Positions 17,131-27,178 of a stretch of 64,000 nt of DNA are shown here, in pieces. A program made the translations under genes and the position numbers. Numbering within the stretch: position 1 is the stretch's first letter; the number at the start of each line of letters is the position of its first letter. Location: positions 3,782,001 to 3,846,000 of the forward strand of contig NZ_CP051516.1 in the NCBI RefSeq assembly GCF_012689525.1, written 5' to 3'. The stretch comes from Paraburkholderia aromaticivorans (GTDB lineage Bacteria; Pseudomonadota; Gammaproteobacteria; Burkholderiales; Burkholderiaceae). The notes under the pieces are model-generated. The model did no database searches. It was not told where the DNA came from and saw nothing but the letters and a program-made list of their open reading frames with translations.

Positions 17131-18708
17131 TTAACCCACCGTGGCCGCCGAAGCCGCCACCGGCGCGCTCGCCGCGCCATAGTCAACCGGTGCATCGGCC
17201 GGACGCGGCTGCTCGCCGTTGTGTTCGATCCAGCCGCCGCCGAGTACCTGATACAACGTCACCAGGTTCTGCAGACGTTCCATGCGCGCGGTGACCAGCA
17301 ACTGCTGCGACGAATACAGATCGGTCTGCGCGGTCAGCACCGTCAGATAGCTGTCGACACCGTTCGTATAACGCAGGTTCGACAGATCCAGCCGGCGCTG
17401 TTCGGCGAAGGTGTTGCGCTCCAGCGCCTGGATCTGCTGATCGTACGTGCCACGCGCCGCCAAGGCGTCTGCCACATCGCGGAAGGCCGACTGGATCGCT
17501 TTTTCATACGTGGCGATCTGGACTTTCTTCTGGATGTTGGCGAGATCGAGGTTGGCGAGATTCTCGCCGCCCTCGAAGATCGGCAGCGTGATCGACGGCG
17601 CGAAGCTCCACGCCGCCGAACCCGGCTTGAACAGACCGCCGAGCGACGGGCTCAGCGTACCGAAGCTGCCGGTCAGCGAAACCTTCGGGAAGAACGCCGC
17701 GCGCGCCGCGCCGATGTTCGCGTTGGCGGCCAGCAGATTCTCTTCGGCCTCCATGATGTCCGGACGACGCGTCAGCAGATCGGAAGGCAGACCCGCCGGA
17801 ATATCCGTGAGGAGATTCTGGTTGTCCAACGTCATGCCCGGCGGCAGATCGTCCGGCAACGGCTCGCCGATCAGCAGCACGAGCGCGTTATCCGCTTGTG
17901 CGCGCAGACGCAGCTGCTGCTGCAGGTTAGCCAAAGCTTGCTCGACCACGGTTTGCGACTGACGCAGATCCAGTTCCGAACCGGTGCCGTTGTCGAACTG
18001 CAGCTTGGCGATCCGATACGATTCCTGCGAGGTCTTCAGCGTGTTCTGCGTGACCTTCAACAGATCGTCGAGTTCGAGCACGGTCATGTACTGGGTCGCC
18101 ACCTGCGAGACCAGCGAGATTTCCGCTGCCTTGCGCGCCTGAGTCGTAGCCAGGTATTGCGCCAACGCCTGATCCTTCAGGCTCTGAATCCGCCCGAAGA
18201 AGTCGATTTCCCACGAAGCGTTCAGGCCGACCGAATACGTGTTGGTAATCGTCTGCCCCGCGACCGACAGATCCTTCGGCGTACGCTGCTTGCTTTGCGA
18301 AGCCGCGGCGTCGAGCGTCGGCAGCAGCCCAGCGCGAACGATCCGGTACTGCGCCGCCGACGCCTGCATGTTCAGCACCGACACGCGCAGATCGCGGTTG
18401 TTCTTCAGCGCGATCTCGATCAACCGCTGCATGCGCGGATCGATGAAGAAATCGCGCCAGCCGATATCGACCGCCGCCTGGTCATTGGCGCTACGCGCAG
18501 CATTCGTCGCGCCGGGCTGTTGCTTGCCCGCCTGGGTCGCGTCAGTCTGGCTCGCGCCCGGCTGGGTCGCGCCCGGCTGCGTGTCGTACACGCCACCGGT
18601 CGGGAAGGTGCTCGTCGTGGGCGGAGCCGGACGCTCGTACTTCGGCGCCATCGTGCACCCTGCGGCGAACAGCGCGACCGCCACTGCAATCAGAGAGTGT
18701 TTTTGCAT
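17131..18708 (-). CDS. oprB: Outer-membrane efflux lipoprotein of the RND pump (OprM/OprB type)
   Basis: 525-residue NodT-family outer-membrane factor. The lipoprotein signal ends at LFAAGC with Cys18 as the lipidated residue. Two repeated coiled-coil/beta domains follow (LLPTLDAAASQSKQRTP... SWEIDFFGRI and FPKVSLTGSFGTLSPSLGGLF). After the signal there is an unusual Gln/Pro/Gly/Ala/Thr-rich stretch with five-residue repeats (QPGAT, QPGAS, QTDAT). It lies 1 nt after the pump gene. It forms the exit duct. The name follows BpeAB-OprB by operon layout; the exact ortholog is unproven. Confidence 0.88.
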   Translation of the reverse strand: MQKHSLIAVAVALFAAGCTMAPKYERPAPPTTSTFPTGGVYDTQPGATQPGASQTDATQAGKQQPGATNAARSANDQAAVDIGWRDFFIDPRMQRLIEIALKNNRDLRVSVLNMQASAAQYRIVRAGLLPTLDAAASQSKQRTPKDLSVAGQTITNTYSVGLNASWEIDFFGRIQSLKDQALAQYLATTQARKAAEISLVSQVATQYMTVLELDDLLKVTQNTLKTSQESYRIAKLQFDNGTGSELDLRQSQTVVEQALANLQQQLRLRAQADNALVLLIGEPLPDDLPPGMTLDNQNLLTDIPAGLPSDLLTRRPDIMEAEENLLAANANIGAARAAFFPKVSLTGSFGTLSPSLGGLFKPGSAAWSFAPSITLPIFEGGENLANLDLANIQKKVQIATYEKAIQSAFRDVADALAARGTYDQQIQALERNTFAEQRRLDLSNLRYTNGVDSYLTVLTAQTDLYSSQQLLVTARMERLQNLVTLYQVLGGGWIEHNGEQPRPADAPVDYGAASAPVAASAATVG

Positions 18709-18709
18709 C

Positions 18710-21700
18710 TCAATGTCCGTCCTTGCCCGAGCCTTCATCCGCCGACCCGCCAGTTGAACCGCCGCCTTGCGGATCATGCGGATGGTGCTGGTTGTAGTGT
18801 GCGAGCGCCTCATCCGGGTCTTCCTTCTCACCGCCGAATTTCGCGCGGATCACGACGAAGAACATTGGGATCATGAAAATGGCGAGGAAGGTCGCCGTCA
18901 ACATCCCGCCGATCACGCCGGTACCGATCGCGTGCTGGCTAGCCGAACCCGCGCCGTTACTGATCGCGAGCGGCATCACGCCGAGAATGAACGCGAGCGA
19001 GGTCATCAGAATCGGACGCAACCGCAGACGCGCTGCTTCCAGCGCAGCCTCGATCGGCCCCATGCCCTCACCCTGCTGCAGCTCGCGGGCGAATTCCACG
19101 ATCAGAATCGCGTTCTTCGCCGACAGACCCACCGTGGTCAGCAGACCCACCTGGAAGAACACGTCGTTCTCGAGTCCGCGCAGCGTAGCGGCCAGCAGTG
19201 CGCCGATCACGCCGAGCGGCACCACCATGATCACCGAGAACGGGATCGACCAGCTTTCATACAGCGCCGCGAGACACAGGAACACGACGAGGATCGAGAT
19301 GCCGTACAGAATCGGCGCCTGCGAACCGGACTGGCGTTCCTGCAGCGACAGACCCGTCCACTCGTAGCCGACACCCGCCGGCAGCTTCGTCACGAGCGCT
19401 TCCATGGCCGTCATGGCCTGACCGGTCGACTTGCCCGGTGCCGCCGCGCCCTGGATTTCCACCGCGGAAATACCGTTGTAGCGTTCCAGCTTCGGCGAAC
19501 CGTAGGTCCACGTGCCGCTGGCGAACGACGAGAACGGCACCATGCCACCCGCGGTATTGCGCACGTACCACGCGTTCAGGTCTTCCGGCTTCATACGGAA
19601 CGGAGCATCGCCTTGCAGATACACCTTCTTGATCCGGCCGTCGGTATCGAGGAAGTTGTTCACGTACTGCGACGCCCACGCGATCGAGAACGTCTGGTCG
19701 ATCGCGGACAGCGACACGCCGAGCGCCGAAGCCTTCTCGTGGTCGATATCCACCTTGAACTGCGGCGTGTCGTTCAAGCCGTTCGGACGCACCTGAGCCA
19801 GCGTCGGATCTTTCGCCGCCATGCCCAGCAACATGTTGCGTGCTTCCATCAGCTTTTCGTGACCGACGCCCGCGCGATCCTGCAATTCGAAGTCGAAGCC
19901 CGCGGCCGTGCCGAGTTCAGGAATCGACGGCGGATTCACCGGATACACCAGCGCGTTCTTGTAGCTGCCGAAGTGCATGAAGAGACGGCCCACCAACGCC
20001 TGCACCTTCTGATCCGAGTGCTGACGTTGCGAGTAATCCTTCATCCGCACGAACACGAGGCCCGCGTTCTGGCCGCGACCGGCGAAGCTGAAGCCGTTCA
20101 CGGTGAAGGTCGATTCGACGATGCTCTTCTCGGTGTTGAGCAGATAGTCGGACACGTCCTTCAACGCGCGCGCCGTGGTTTCCTGCGTCGAGCCCGACGG
20201 CGTTTGCACCAGCACGAACATCGTGCCCTGGTCTTCGTCAGGCAGGAACGACTTCGGCAACTTCACGAACAGCAGGCCGACCGCGAAGATCACCACCATA
20301 TAGATGATCAGCCAACGGCCCGAGCGCTTGATCACGTGGTGCACGCCCGAGTGATACTTGTCGCGGCTCTTGTTGAAGGTGCGGTTGAACCAGCCGAAGA
20401 AACCGGTGGTTCTTTCCTGATGCCCCTTCTCGATCGGCTTGAGAATCGTCGCGCACAATGCCGGCGTCAGAATCAACGCGACCAGCACGGACAGCACCAT
20501 GGCCGCCACGATCGTCAGCGAGAACTGCCGGTAAATCGCGCCGACCGAACCGCCCGAGAACGCCACCGGCACGAACACCGCCGACAGCACGAGCGCGACG
20601 CCGACCAGCGCGCCGGTAATCTGATCCATGGCCTTGCGGGTTGCATCGCGAGGCGATAAGCCCTCCTCCTGCATCACCCGCTCGACGTTTTCCACCACCA
20701 CGATCGCATCGTCCACCAGCAAGCCGATGGCCAGCACCAGCCCGAACATGGACAGCGTGTTGATCGAGAAGCCCACCAGGCCCATGACCGCGAACGTGCC
20801 CAGCAGCACCACCGGCACGGCGATCGTCGGGATCAGCGTGGCGCGCAGGTTCTGCAGGAACAGGTACATGACCAGGAACACCAGCACGATACCTTCGAGC
20901 AGCGTCTTGACCACTTCTTCGATCGACAGCCGCACGAACGGCGTGGTGTCGTACGGGTACTGCACCACCAGACCGTGCGGGAAGTACTTCGACAGTTCGG
21001 CGACCTTCGCGCGCACCGCCTTGGCGGTAGCGAGCGCATTCGCGCCGGTAGCGAGCTGAATACCAAAGCCGGCCGTCGGCTGACCGTTGTACTTGGTGTC
21101 GAAGTTGTAGTTTTCGCCACCCAGTTCGATGCGGCCCACGTCCTTGATACGGACCCGCGAACCGTCCGGGTTCACCTTGAGGAGCACGTCGCCAAACTGT
21201 TCAGGCGTATTGAGCAGCGTGGCTTCCGTGATGGTGGCCTGCAACACCTGGCCCGGCACCGACGGCGTGCCGCCGAGCGAACCGCCCGCGACCTGCACGT
21301 TCTGCGCTTGCAACGCGGTTTCGACGTCTACCGGCGTGAGGCCGAAGTTGGTCAGCTTGTTCGCGTCCAGCCAGATCCGCATGGCGTACTGCGAGCCGAA
21401 CAGCGTTACCGTGCCCACGCCGTCGATACGGCTGACCGGATCCTGAATGTTCGACGCGACGTAGTTCGCCAGGTCGTACTTGTTCATGCTGCCGTCTTCG
21501 GACACGAACGCCATGACCAGCAGGAAGCTGCTGCTCGACTTCGTGACCTTGGTGCCCAACTGCTGCACGGCTTGCGGCAGGAGCGGCGTGGCCAGCTGCA
21601 GCTTGTTCTGCACCTGCACCTGCGCGATGTCAGGATTGGTGCCGGCCGCGAACGTCAGCGTAATTGTGGCCGTACCCGAGTCGTCCGAGGTGGACGACAG

Positions 21701-21931
21701 ATACAGCAAGTGGTCGAGACCACTCATCTGCTGCTCGATCACCTGCGTGACGGTGTTTTCCACCGTCTTCGCCGATGCGCCCGGGTACGTTGCGCTGATC
21801 TGCACGGCCGGCGGCGCGATGGTCGGGTACTGCGCGATCGGCAACGTGAAGACCGACGCGATACCCGCGAGCATCAGAATAATGGCGATCACCCATGCAA
21901 AAATCGGGCGATCAATGAAGAACTTTGCCAT
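18710..21931 (-). CDS. bpeB: RND multidrug efflux pump, inner-membrane transporter
   Basis: 1073-residue HAE1-family drug:proton antiporter (MexB, AcrB, BpeB group). The N-terminus [17 protein letters not shown] is the family signature. Asp407 and Asp408 in [13 protein letters not shown] form the proton relay, with the partner lysine in [15 protein letters not shown]. Two large periplasmic loops and 12 membrane segments are present. The C-terminal tail is rich in His, Gly and Asp ([14 protein letters not shown]). It exports antibiotics and other amphiphiles; substrates are not readable from sequence. It lies 15 nt after the adaptor gene. Confidence 0.93.
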   Translation of the reverse strand: MAKFFIDRPIFAWVIAIILMLAGIASVFTLPIAQYPTIAPPAVQISATYPGASAKTVENTVTQVIEQQMSGLDHLLYLSSTSDDSGTATITLTFAAGTNPDIAQVQVQNKLQLATPLLPQAVQQLGTKVTKSSSSFLLVMAFVSEDGSMNKYDLANYVASNIQDPVSRIDGVGTVTLFGSQYAMRIWLDANKLTNFGLTPVDVETALQAQNVQVAGGSLGGTPSVPGQVLQATITEATLLNTPEQFGDVLLKVNPDGSRVRIKDVGRIELGGENYNFDTKYNGQPTAGFGIQLATGANALATAKAVRAKVAELSKYFPHGLVVQYPYDTTPFVRLSIEEVVKTLLEGIVLVFLVMYLFLQNLRATLIPTIAVPVVLLGTFAVMGLVGFSINTLSMFGLVLAIGLLVDDAIVVVENVERVMQEEGLSPRDATRKAMDQITGALVGVALVLSAVFVPVAFSGGSVGAIYRQFSLTIVAAMVLSVLVALILTPALCATILKPIEKGHQERTTGFFGWFNRTFNKSRDKYHSGVHHVIKRSGRWLIIYMVVIFAVGLLFVKLPKSFLPDEDQGTMFVLVQTPSGSTQETTARALKDVSDYLLNTEKSIVESTFTVNGFSFAGRGQNAGLVFVRMKDYSQRQHSDQKVQALVGRLFMHFGSYKNALVYPVNPPSIPELGTAAGFDFELQDRAGVGHEKLMEARNMLLGMAAKDPTLAQVRPNGLNDTPQFKVDIDHEKASALGVSLSAIDQTFSIAWASQYVNNFLDTDGRIKKVYLQGDAPFRMKPEDLNAWYVRNTAGGMVPFSSFASGTWTYGSPKLERYNGISAVEIQGAAAPGKSTGQAMTAMEALVTKLPAGVGYEWTGLSLQERQSGSQAPILYGISILVVFLCLAALYESWSIPFSVIMVVPLGVIGALLAATLRGLENDVFFQVGLLTTVGLSAKNAILIVEFARELQQGEGMGPIEAALEAARLRLRPILMTSLAFILGVMPLAISNGAGSASQHAIGTGVIGGMLTATFLAIFMIPMFFVVIRAKFGGEKEDPDEALAHYNQHHPHDPQGGGSTGGSADEGSGKDGH

Positions 21932-21946
21932 GAGGCGGGCTCCCTG

Positions 21947-23182
21947 TTATTGCGCGCCCGATGCGGCGGAGGCAGGTTGTGCCGTCTGCGCAGCACCGCT
22001 GGCGGCCGGCGCGCCCTGAGCAGCTGCGCCGGAAGCGGGTGTGGCGGGAAGTTGCGCGGCAACGGTCTTGACCTGCATGCCGGGTTTCGCCTTGTCGGTG
22101 CCCTGCACGACCACACGGTCGCCCGGATTCAAGCCGCTTTCGACCACCCAGTTCGAACCGTACGTGCCCGAAGTGACCAACTGACGCAACACGACCTTGT
22201 TGTCGTTACCGACGACCAGCGCGGTCGGCTGACCCTTCTGGTCGTGCGTGACGCCGACTTGCGGCACGAGGAGCGCGCTCTCGTTGACGCCCTCTTCGAT
22301 GCGCGCGCGCACGAACATGCCCGGCAGCAGCACCTTGTCCGCGTTCTTGAAGATCGCGCGCACGGTGACCGAACCGGTGCCCTGGTCGACCGTCACGTCG
22401 GTGAACTGCAGCTTGCCCTTCTCCGAATAGGTGCGGCCGTCTTCGAGAATCAGCGACACCTTGGCGGCGTCCGGACCCGTCGTCTTCAGACGCCCTTCCT
22501 GCATGTCGCGGCGCAGCTTCAGTCCGTCGAGGCTCGATTGCGTCAGGTCCACATAGACCGGATCCAGTGTCTGCACGGTGGCCATCAACGTGGCGGCGCT
22601 TGCCTGCACGTAGGCGCCCGGCGTGACCTGCGAGATGCCGACCTGGCCGGTCACCGGCGAAACCACATCCGTGTAACCCAGGTTGATCTGCGCCGTGTCG
22701 ACCGCCGCCTTGCCCGCGGCGACGTCAGCCGCGCCTTGGCCTTCCGAAGCCACCGCGTTGTCGTAGTCCTGCTTGCTGACCGCGTTGGCGGCAACCAGCA
22801 CCTTGTAGCGATTGGCCTGCGCCGTGGTCGAGACGAGGTTGGCCTGCGCCTTCGCCAGCGTCGCCTTGGCGTTATTCAGCGTGGCGATGTACGGCGCCGG
22901 ATCGATCTTGTACAGACGTTGACCCGCTTTGACCTGGCCGCCTTCCGTGAATTCGCGGCGCAACACGATGCCGTCGACCCGCGCGCGCACTTGCGCGACG
23001 AGGAAGGCACTGGTGCGGCCGGGCAATTCGGTGACGACGGGCACGGCCGTCGGCTGAACGGTGACGACGCCAACTTCCGGCGTTTGTTGCGGCGGGGCAG
23101 ATTGTTTTGGTCCGCACGCTGCCAGCAATACGGCAGCCGTCGCGGCACTAATTAAGCGGAATGGAACCCGTTCGACGCGCAT
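21947..23182 (-). CDS. bpeA: RND efflux periplasmic adaptor lipoprotein
   Basis: 411-residue membrane-fusion protein. The lipobox LLAAC places the lipidated Cys at 23. The lipoyl half-motifs (VRARVDGIVLRREFTEGGQVKAGQRLYKIDP and TDVVSPVTGQVGISQVTPGAYV) flank an alpha-hairpin, and the beta-barrel and membrane-proximal domains follow. The C-terminal 40 residues are Ala/Pro/Gln-rich and probably disordered. The start at MRVERVPF has GAGG upstream; longer readings have no signal peptide. First gene of the pump operon, divergent from bpeR. Confidence 0.92.
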   Translation of the reverse strand: MRVERVPFRLISAATAAVLLAACGPKQSAPPQQTPEVGVVTVQPTAVPVVTELPGRTSAFLVAQVRARVDGIVLRREFTEGGQVKAGQRLYKIDPAPYIATLNNAKATLAKAQANLVSTTAQANRYKVLVAANAVSKQDYDNAVASEGQGAADVAAGKAAVDTAQINLGYTDVVSPVTGQVGISQVTPGAYVQASAATLMATVQTLDPVYVDLTQSSLDGLKLRRDMQEGRLKTTGPDAAKVSLILEDGRTYSEKGKLQFTDVTVDQGTGSVTVRAIFKNADKVLLPGMFVRARIEEGVNESALLVPQVGVTHDQKGQPTALVVGNDNKVVLRQLVTSGTYGSNWVVESGLNPGDRVVVQGTDKAKPGMQVKTVAAQLPATPASGAAAQGAPAASGAAQTAQPASAASGAQ

Positions 23183-23450
23183 GGAGCGACCTCTGTCAAA
23201 GACTGAGAATGAAAAAGTGCGCGCATCCCTACCCCGGGGACGACAGCGCACACATGCGTCTTGCGACGCTTGACCGGACACCCGCGGACGCAAACCGAAC
23301 CTGCAGGGCATCCTGATGCGAAATGCGCCATACCGGGGAAATGCCGCACGGCGCCGCCCGTCTGGGCACGGCGCGAAGAGCGTTTTGAAAGGCAACAGTG
23401 ACGGATATTAACGTTTCGTCACGGCTTGGGCTATCCGATCGTGGGATGCT

Positions 23451-23480
23451 ATTATATATACATTCACGAATGCATGTAAA
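23451..23480 (-). promoter_or_regulatory. Promoter of the bpeA-bpeB-oprB operon
   Basis: On the minus strand TTTACA (23480-23475) and TATAAT (23456-23451) are separated by 18 nt. The -10 is a perfect consensus. The operator at 23455-23478 covers the spacer, so a bound repressor would block RNA polymerase. This implies a leader of about 260 nt before bpeA. Confidence 0.7.
23455..23478. promoter_or_regulatory. AcrR/BpeR-type operator palindrome
   Basis: A 24-bp imperfect palindrome with halves TATATACATT and GAATGCATGTA around CAC. By hand alignment it matches the known E. coli AcrR site at 19 of 24 positions. The divergent TetR gene and the overlap with the pump promoter support its being the BpeR site. 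Confidence 0.7.
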
Positions 23481-23493
23481 AGTGCATTTACAT
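23474..23493. promoter_or_regulatory. Second overlapping inverted repeat in the pump control region
   Basis: ATGTAAA (23474-23480) and TTTACAT (23487-23493) form a perfect 7-bp inverted repeat with a 6-nt centre. It overlaps the right edge of the AcrR-like site and covers the -35. It could be a second repressor-binding position. Confidence 0.5.
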
Positions 23494-23613
23494 CTCTTGC
23501 TGGCGGGGGGCTTGCAAGATTGCTTCGCAATTCGCTCAACCGTAGACGGATTGTCATCGGGCGTACTTAAAAACGCTCGGGAAAACCCCACAATCAAGGC
23601 AGGTCATTACAAT

Positions 23614-24273
23614 ATGGTCAGAAGAACCAAAGAAGAAGCGCTGGAGACGCGCAACAGTATTCTCGACGCAGCCGAACGGGTTTTCTTCGAGAAAGGCGTA
23701 TCGCGCACGTCGCTTGCCGACATCGCGCAGGCCGCCGGCGTCACACGGGGTGCCATCTACTGGCACTTCGCGCATAAAAGCGATCTGTTCACTGAAATGT
23801 TCGACCGCGTGCTTTTGCCGCTGGACGAACTCAAAGCCGCCTCGCAAGATCCCAACGAGCCCGATCCGCTTGGGCGTCTGATGGAAATCTGCACAGTCTG
23901 TCTGCGCGACACCGCCAACGATCCGCGTCGCCGGCGCGTGTTCGACATCCTGTTTCTGAAATGCGAGCTGGTCGAGGAAATGGGTCCGGTGATGGTCCGC
24001 TATCAGACCAACATGCGCGAAGGGCTCAAAAAAATCGAAGGCGGTCTGCGCAACGCCCTCTCCAAAGGGCAACTGCCCGCGGATCTGGATACAAAGCTGG
24101 CGGCGGCGATGGTGCATGCGTTTGTCAGCGGTTCGCTGCGCGACATGCTGTTTCTGCCCGACGCCACGGATTTCGGCGCCCATGCCGCGCAGATGGTCGA
24201 AGGCATGTTCGACGCGCTGAAGCTGAGCCCGGCGTTGCGCAACGGACGTACACAGCGGAGCGGCGGCGGTTAG
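23614..24273 (+). CDS. bpeR: TetR-family repressor of the RND pump
   Basis: 219 residues. The N-terminal DNA-binding helix-turn-helix is clear: RNSILDAAERVFFEKGVSRTSLADIAQAAGVTRGAIYWHF (residues about 13-52), closely resembling AcrR, TtgR and BpeR. The C-terminal ligand-binding half includes a conserved segment FDILFLKCELVEEMGPV. Divergent from the pump operon. It would bind the palindrome at 23455 and release it when a drug binds. The ATG at 23614 gives the family N-terminus MVRRTKEEA. Confidence 0.9.
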   Translation: MVRRTKEEALETRNSILDAAERVFFEKGVSRTSLADIAQAAGVTRGAIYWHFAHKSDLFTEMFDRVLLPLDELKAASQDPNEPDPLGRLMEICTVCLRDTANDPRRRRVFDILFLKCELVEEMGPVMVRYQTNMREGLKKIEGGLRNALSKGQLPADLDTKLAAAMVHAFVSGSLRDMLFLPDATDFGAHAAQMVEGMFDALKLSPALRNGRTQRSGGG

Positions 24274-24306
24274 TCGATTGCTTCACGAAAGCGGTTGACG
24301 CAAAAA

Positions 24307-24340
24307 GGCGGACGGGTGAGCAACCCGCCTCCTTTGTTTC
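24307..24340 (+). terminator. Possible terminator of bpeR
   Basis: GGCG..GGGT pairs with ACCCGCC (24323-24329) around GAGCA with a 4-nt bulge, followed by TCCTTTGTTTC. It sits 34 nt after the bpeR stop. The U tract is broken, so it is weak. Confidence 0.35.
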
Positions 24341-24446
24341 ATGCGCAGCGGCGTGATGCCGCATTCTCCACTTTGTTCTATCCGCCGAGCCGTAGCACCG
24401 CCTTCTTATATAGCAGCGCTCGGCGCGGCCACCGTCCGCGATCTCT

Positions 24447-25079
24447 TTACGCCGCGGCCCGCGTGGCCCTTGCCTTCTGGTTGGACGCATAGATATTGTC
24501 CCGCTCCAACGGCGCCCCACTCTGCACTGCCGAGATCCACTCGTCCGTGCTCGCCACCGCCGCGAAGCGCGACTGCAGTACCACGCTGAACACCCGGTGG
24601 ATGTCCTGCGCGCTGGCGAAACCCGCACTGTTCTCATACGGCACCGAACCCGTCGCGTCGTGCAGAAATTCGACGCTGAGCCCCAAGTGAACCGCGTGGT
24701 TGATGGTCGATGCATCGCAGTTGTGGGTCATGTAGCCGGTGACCGTCAGCGTGTCGATCTGACGCGCGGCGAGCCAGTCGGCGAGATCGGTGCCGGTGAA
24801 AGCGCTTGGCAGCGACTTTTCCACGTAATGATCGCGAGCCCGCTCGCCCACCACCGGATGCAGCTCCGCCCCGCTGCTGCCACGCGCGAACAACGGCGAA
24901 CTGGCCGGCGCGAAGTTCTGCACGACCACCACCGGCACGCCGGCGGCACGCGCCGCATCCATCGAGCGGCCGATGTTGGCGAGCGAGCTTTGCACGTTCG
25001 GGTATTCGATCGGCAGATCGCCGGTCACGTATTCGTTCTGCACGTCGATGACGATCAGCGCACGGCGCGGTGTGGTCAT
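24447..25079 (-). CDS. Isochorismatase-like cysteine hydrolase
   Basis: 210-residue cysteine hydrolase of the isochorismatase/nicotinamidase superfamily. The catalytic triad is visible: Asp12 in VIDVQNEY, Lys88 in VEKSLPSAF and Cys121 in MTHNCDAST. Metal ligands of true nicotinamidases are not evident. Family members cleave amides or isochorismate; the substrate here is unknown. The start at MTTPRRA has GAGGAG upstream. Divergent from the GlxA-type regulator at 25249, which probably controls it. Confidence 0.8.
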   Translation of the reverse strand: MTTPRRALIVIDVQNEYVTGDLPIEYPNVQSSLANIGRSMDAARAAGVPVVVVQNFAPASSPLFARGSSGAELHPVVGERARDHYVEKSLPSAFTGTDLADWLAARQIDTLTVTGYMTHNCDASTINHAVHLGLSVEFLHDATGSVPYENSAGFASAQDIHRVFSVVLQSRFAAVASTDEWISAVQSGAPLERDNIYASNQKARATRAAA

Positions 25080-25248
25080 GGCAAGACTCCTCGGTCGGGT
25101 AAAGGGGGCCGCGCGGGCGGGTCCGGTTTGGACTCGAAACGAGCAGCGGCGATGACTGCATTGTTCCCCGACGGCCAACTTCACGACAGCGACCCGAATG
25201 ACAAGATTCGCTAGAATCGGGCCATCGTCGGAATTCATGAGGTGACTG

Positions 25249-26250
25249 ATGGCCACGCCCGCTTCCGCTTCCTCTGTCGCGACACGCGGCGAACCGCCCC
25301 GCCATGTCGTCGCGGTGGTCGCGTTCGACCGCATCAGTCCGTTCCATCTTTCAGTGCCGTGCGTGGTGTTCGGCGAAGACCGCAGCGGCGGCGGCGTGCC
25401 GGAGTTCGACTTCCGCGTCTGTGCCGCCGAAACGGGCGCGCTGACCACCACCGCCGGCTTTTCGATCGCCGTCACGCATGGACTCGAAGCGCTCGCCGAT
25501 GCCGACACGATCATCGTGCCGAGTTGGCGCGACCCGGCCGAAACGCCGCCCGCCGCGCTGCTCGACGCGCTGCGCGCCGCCCATGCGCGCGGCGCGCAAC
25601 TGGTCGGGCTCTGTCTGGGCGCGTTCGTTCTGGCGGCCGCCGGCATCCTCGACGACCGTCCGGCCTCGACGCACTGGGCGTGGGCCGACGACTTCGCGCG
25701 CCGCTACCCGCGCGTGCGCCTCGACCCCAACGTCCTCTACGTCGACGACGGCAACGTACTGACCTCGGCCGGCACCGCCGCCGGCCTCGACTGCTGTCTG
25801 CATGTGATGCGCAAGCTGTGCGGCGCTGAAGTGGCAAATCACGTGGCGCGCCGGCTGGTGGTGCCGCCGCATCGGCAAGGCGGCCAGGCGCAATACGTTC
25901 AGCAGCCGATGCCGCCGAATGTGCGCGGCGACCGGCTGTCGGGATTGCTCGATTGGGTGAGCGGCAATCTGACATTGCCGCATACGCTCGACACGCTGGC
26001 CGGGCGCGCGCTGATGAGCCGCCGCACGTTCACGCGACGCTTCCGGCTCGCCACCGGCACGACCGTCGGCGCGTGGCTGCTGGCGCAGCGACTGGCTCGC
26101 GCGCAGCAATTGCTGGAGAGTACCGACGAGTCGGTGGAAGCGATCGCGGGAATCGCGGGCTTCGGCTCGACCGCTTCGCTACGGCAACATTTCGCAGAGG
26201 CATTCCGCACGTCGCCATCGGCATGGCGAAGGGAGTTTCGCGGCGTGTGA
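25249..26250 (+). CDS. GlxA/FtrA-type transcriptional regulator (DJ-1/PfpI domain plus AraC HTH)
   Basis: 333 residues. Residues about 18-200 form a DJ-1/PfpI amidotransferase-like domain with the nucleophile-elbow segment LVGLCLGAFVLAAAG. Residues about 235-330 hold the two AraC helix-turn-helix motifs (LDTLAGRALMSRRTFTRRF and VEAIAGIAGFGSTASLRQHF). Such regulators activate genes for amide or amine catabolism. Divergent from the cysteine hydrolase with 169 nt between. GAGGTGA precedes the ATG. Confidence 0.85.
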   Translation: MATPASASSVATRGEPPRHVVAVVAFDRISPFHLSVPCVVFGEDRSGGGVPEFDFRVCAAETGALTTTAGFSIAVTHGLEALADADTIIVPSWRDPAETPPAALLDALRAAHARGAQLVGLCLGAFVLAAAGILDDRPASTHWAWADDFARRYPRVRLDPNVLYVDDGNVLTSAGTAAGLDCCLHVMRKLCGAEVANHVARRLVVPPHRQGGQAQYVQQPMPPNVRGDRLSGLLDWVSGNLTLPHTLDTLAGRALMSRRTFTRRFRLATGTTVGAWLLAQRLARAQQLLESTDESVEAIAGIAGFGSTASLRQHFAEAFRTSPSAWRREFRGV

Positions 26251-26383
26251 GTGTGAATGCGCGAGCGCGGCGCTACTCAGCTAACGACGTTTCGTAGCAG
26301 GCCACCGGAATTTCGTAGTCGCATCGGCGCGACAGCGGCGCTAGCCGCCGCCCGCGCCACAGCTACGACTGAAACCACCAGAA

Positions 26384-27145
26384 TCAGTGCTCGCTGACCC
26401 AGCGCGCGACATACAACAGCAGCGCGACCAGAAAGATCATCGCGGCCCAGGCCCAGTTCGGGACCGCGTGCGGACTAGGCTCGTGATGCGGAACCCCATG
26501 CGATACCCCATGCGCGGCTCCGTGCGACGCGCTGGCCGCGCGCCCAGGCAGCGCATTGCCGTGATCCGACCGCACCCGCCGCGCCATGCCGCCGAGCGTG
26601 ATCGGTCGCAGAAACACATGCTGCCGACGCACCGCTGAACCCCGCGCGCGATTCGGACCTTGCCCATGCTTGGCGCGCACGACGGCGTCGAACTCGGTGA
26701 AAAAGTCGTCCGCCAGTTGATGCAGCGCGTTTTCGAGTTGCCGCGTCGGCAATTCCGCGAGCGGGCCGGACGAAGTCGCCCAGATCGTGTAATCGATCCG
26801 CGTGCCGCGCTCCCTGTCGGCACCGTGCGCGCTTTCGTCCGCGCGCAAGCGTACTTCGATCTGTCCACGCAAGGCGCCGATGCCTTCGGCCCGGGCTTTG
26901 AAATTGATGGTGCGGCGCTGCGCGTCCGCCGGTCCGGAATCCTGGCCGGCCACGTGGGCACGCGCCTGATAACGCGCGCGTAGCGGACCAAGCGGCACGG
27001 TCATGATCAGCTCGTATTCGCCGTGCGCAAGGCGGGTGAACGACTCGCAGTTGTCGAGGCTGGCGCGCAGTAGCGCGAGATCTTGCAACGCCTCCCAAAC
27101 GTCGGACGGCGCAAGCGGAATCCGTAACGCGTCGTTCAGTTCCAT
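26384..27145 (-). CDS. CoxG-like SRPBCC protein with C-terminal membrane anchor
   Basis: 253 residues. The N-terminal 150 residues match the carbon-monoxide dehydrogenase subunit G / SRPBCC fold (MELNDALRIPLAPSDVWEALQD, YELIMTVPLGPLRARYQAR, GIGALRGQIEVRL). A basic and His/Gly-rich linker follows. The last 25 residues are one membrane segment (VPNWAWAAMIFLVALLLYVA). In CO dehydrogenase operons CoxG anchors the enzyme to the membrane, but no coxL, coxM or coxS gene is in this window. It starts 33 nt after the DUF427 gene and is probably cotranscribed. Function is unknown. Confidence 0.75.
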   Translation of the reverse strand: MELNDALRIPLAPSDVWEALQDLALLRASLDNCESFTRLAHGEYELIMTVPLGPLRARYQARAHVAGQDSGPADAQRRTINFKARAEGIGALRGQIEVRLRADESAHGADRERGTRIDYTIWATSSGPLAELPTRQLENALHQLADDFFTEFDAVVRAKHGQGPNRARGSAVRRQHVFLRPITLGGMARRVRSDHGNALPGRAASASHGAAHGVSHGVPHHEPSPHAVPNWAWAAMIFLVALLLYVARWVSEH

Positions 27146-27178
27146 GGCAGCCTCCCCGATGAACGCGCGACAGCGGGA

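Larger units (their letters stand above)
23183..23613. other. Divergent control region of bpeAB-oprB and bpeR
   Basis: 431 nt without a gene. It holds a minus-strand promoter for the pump operon and at least one AcrR-like operator (23451-23493). The bpeR transcript probably begins to the right of these sites; I could not place its promoter. Confidence 0.6.

Noticed and set aside
18767..23155. Very long plus-strand open frames (630 and 726 codons) across the efflux operon
   Set aside because: They are antisense to the RND pump and adaptor, are Arg/His-rich with no family motifs, and arise from high-GC codon use in the real genes.
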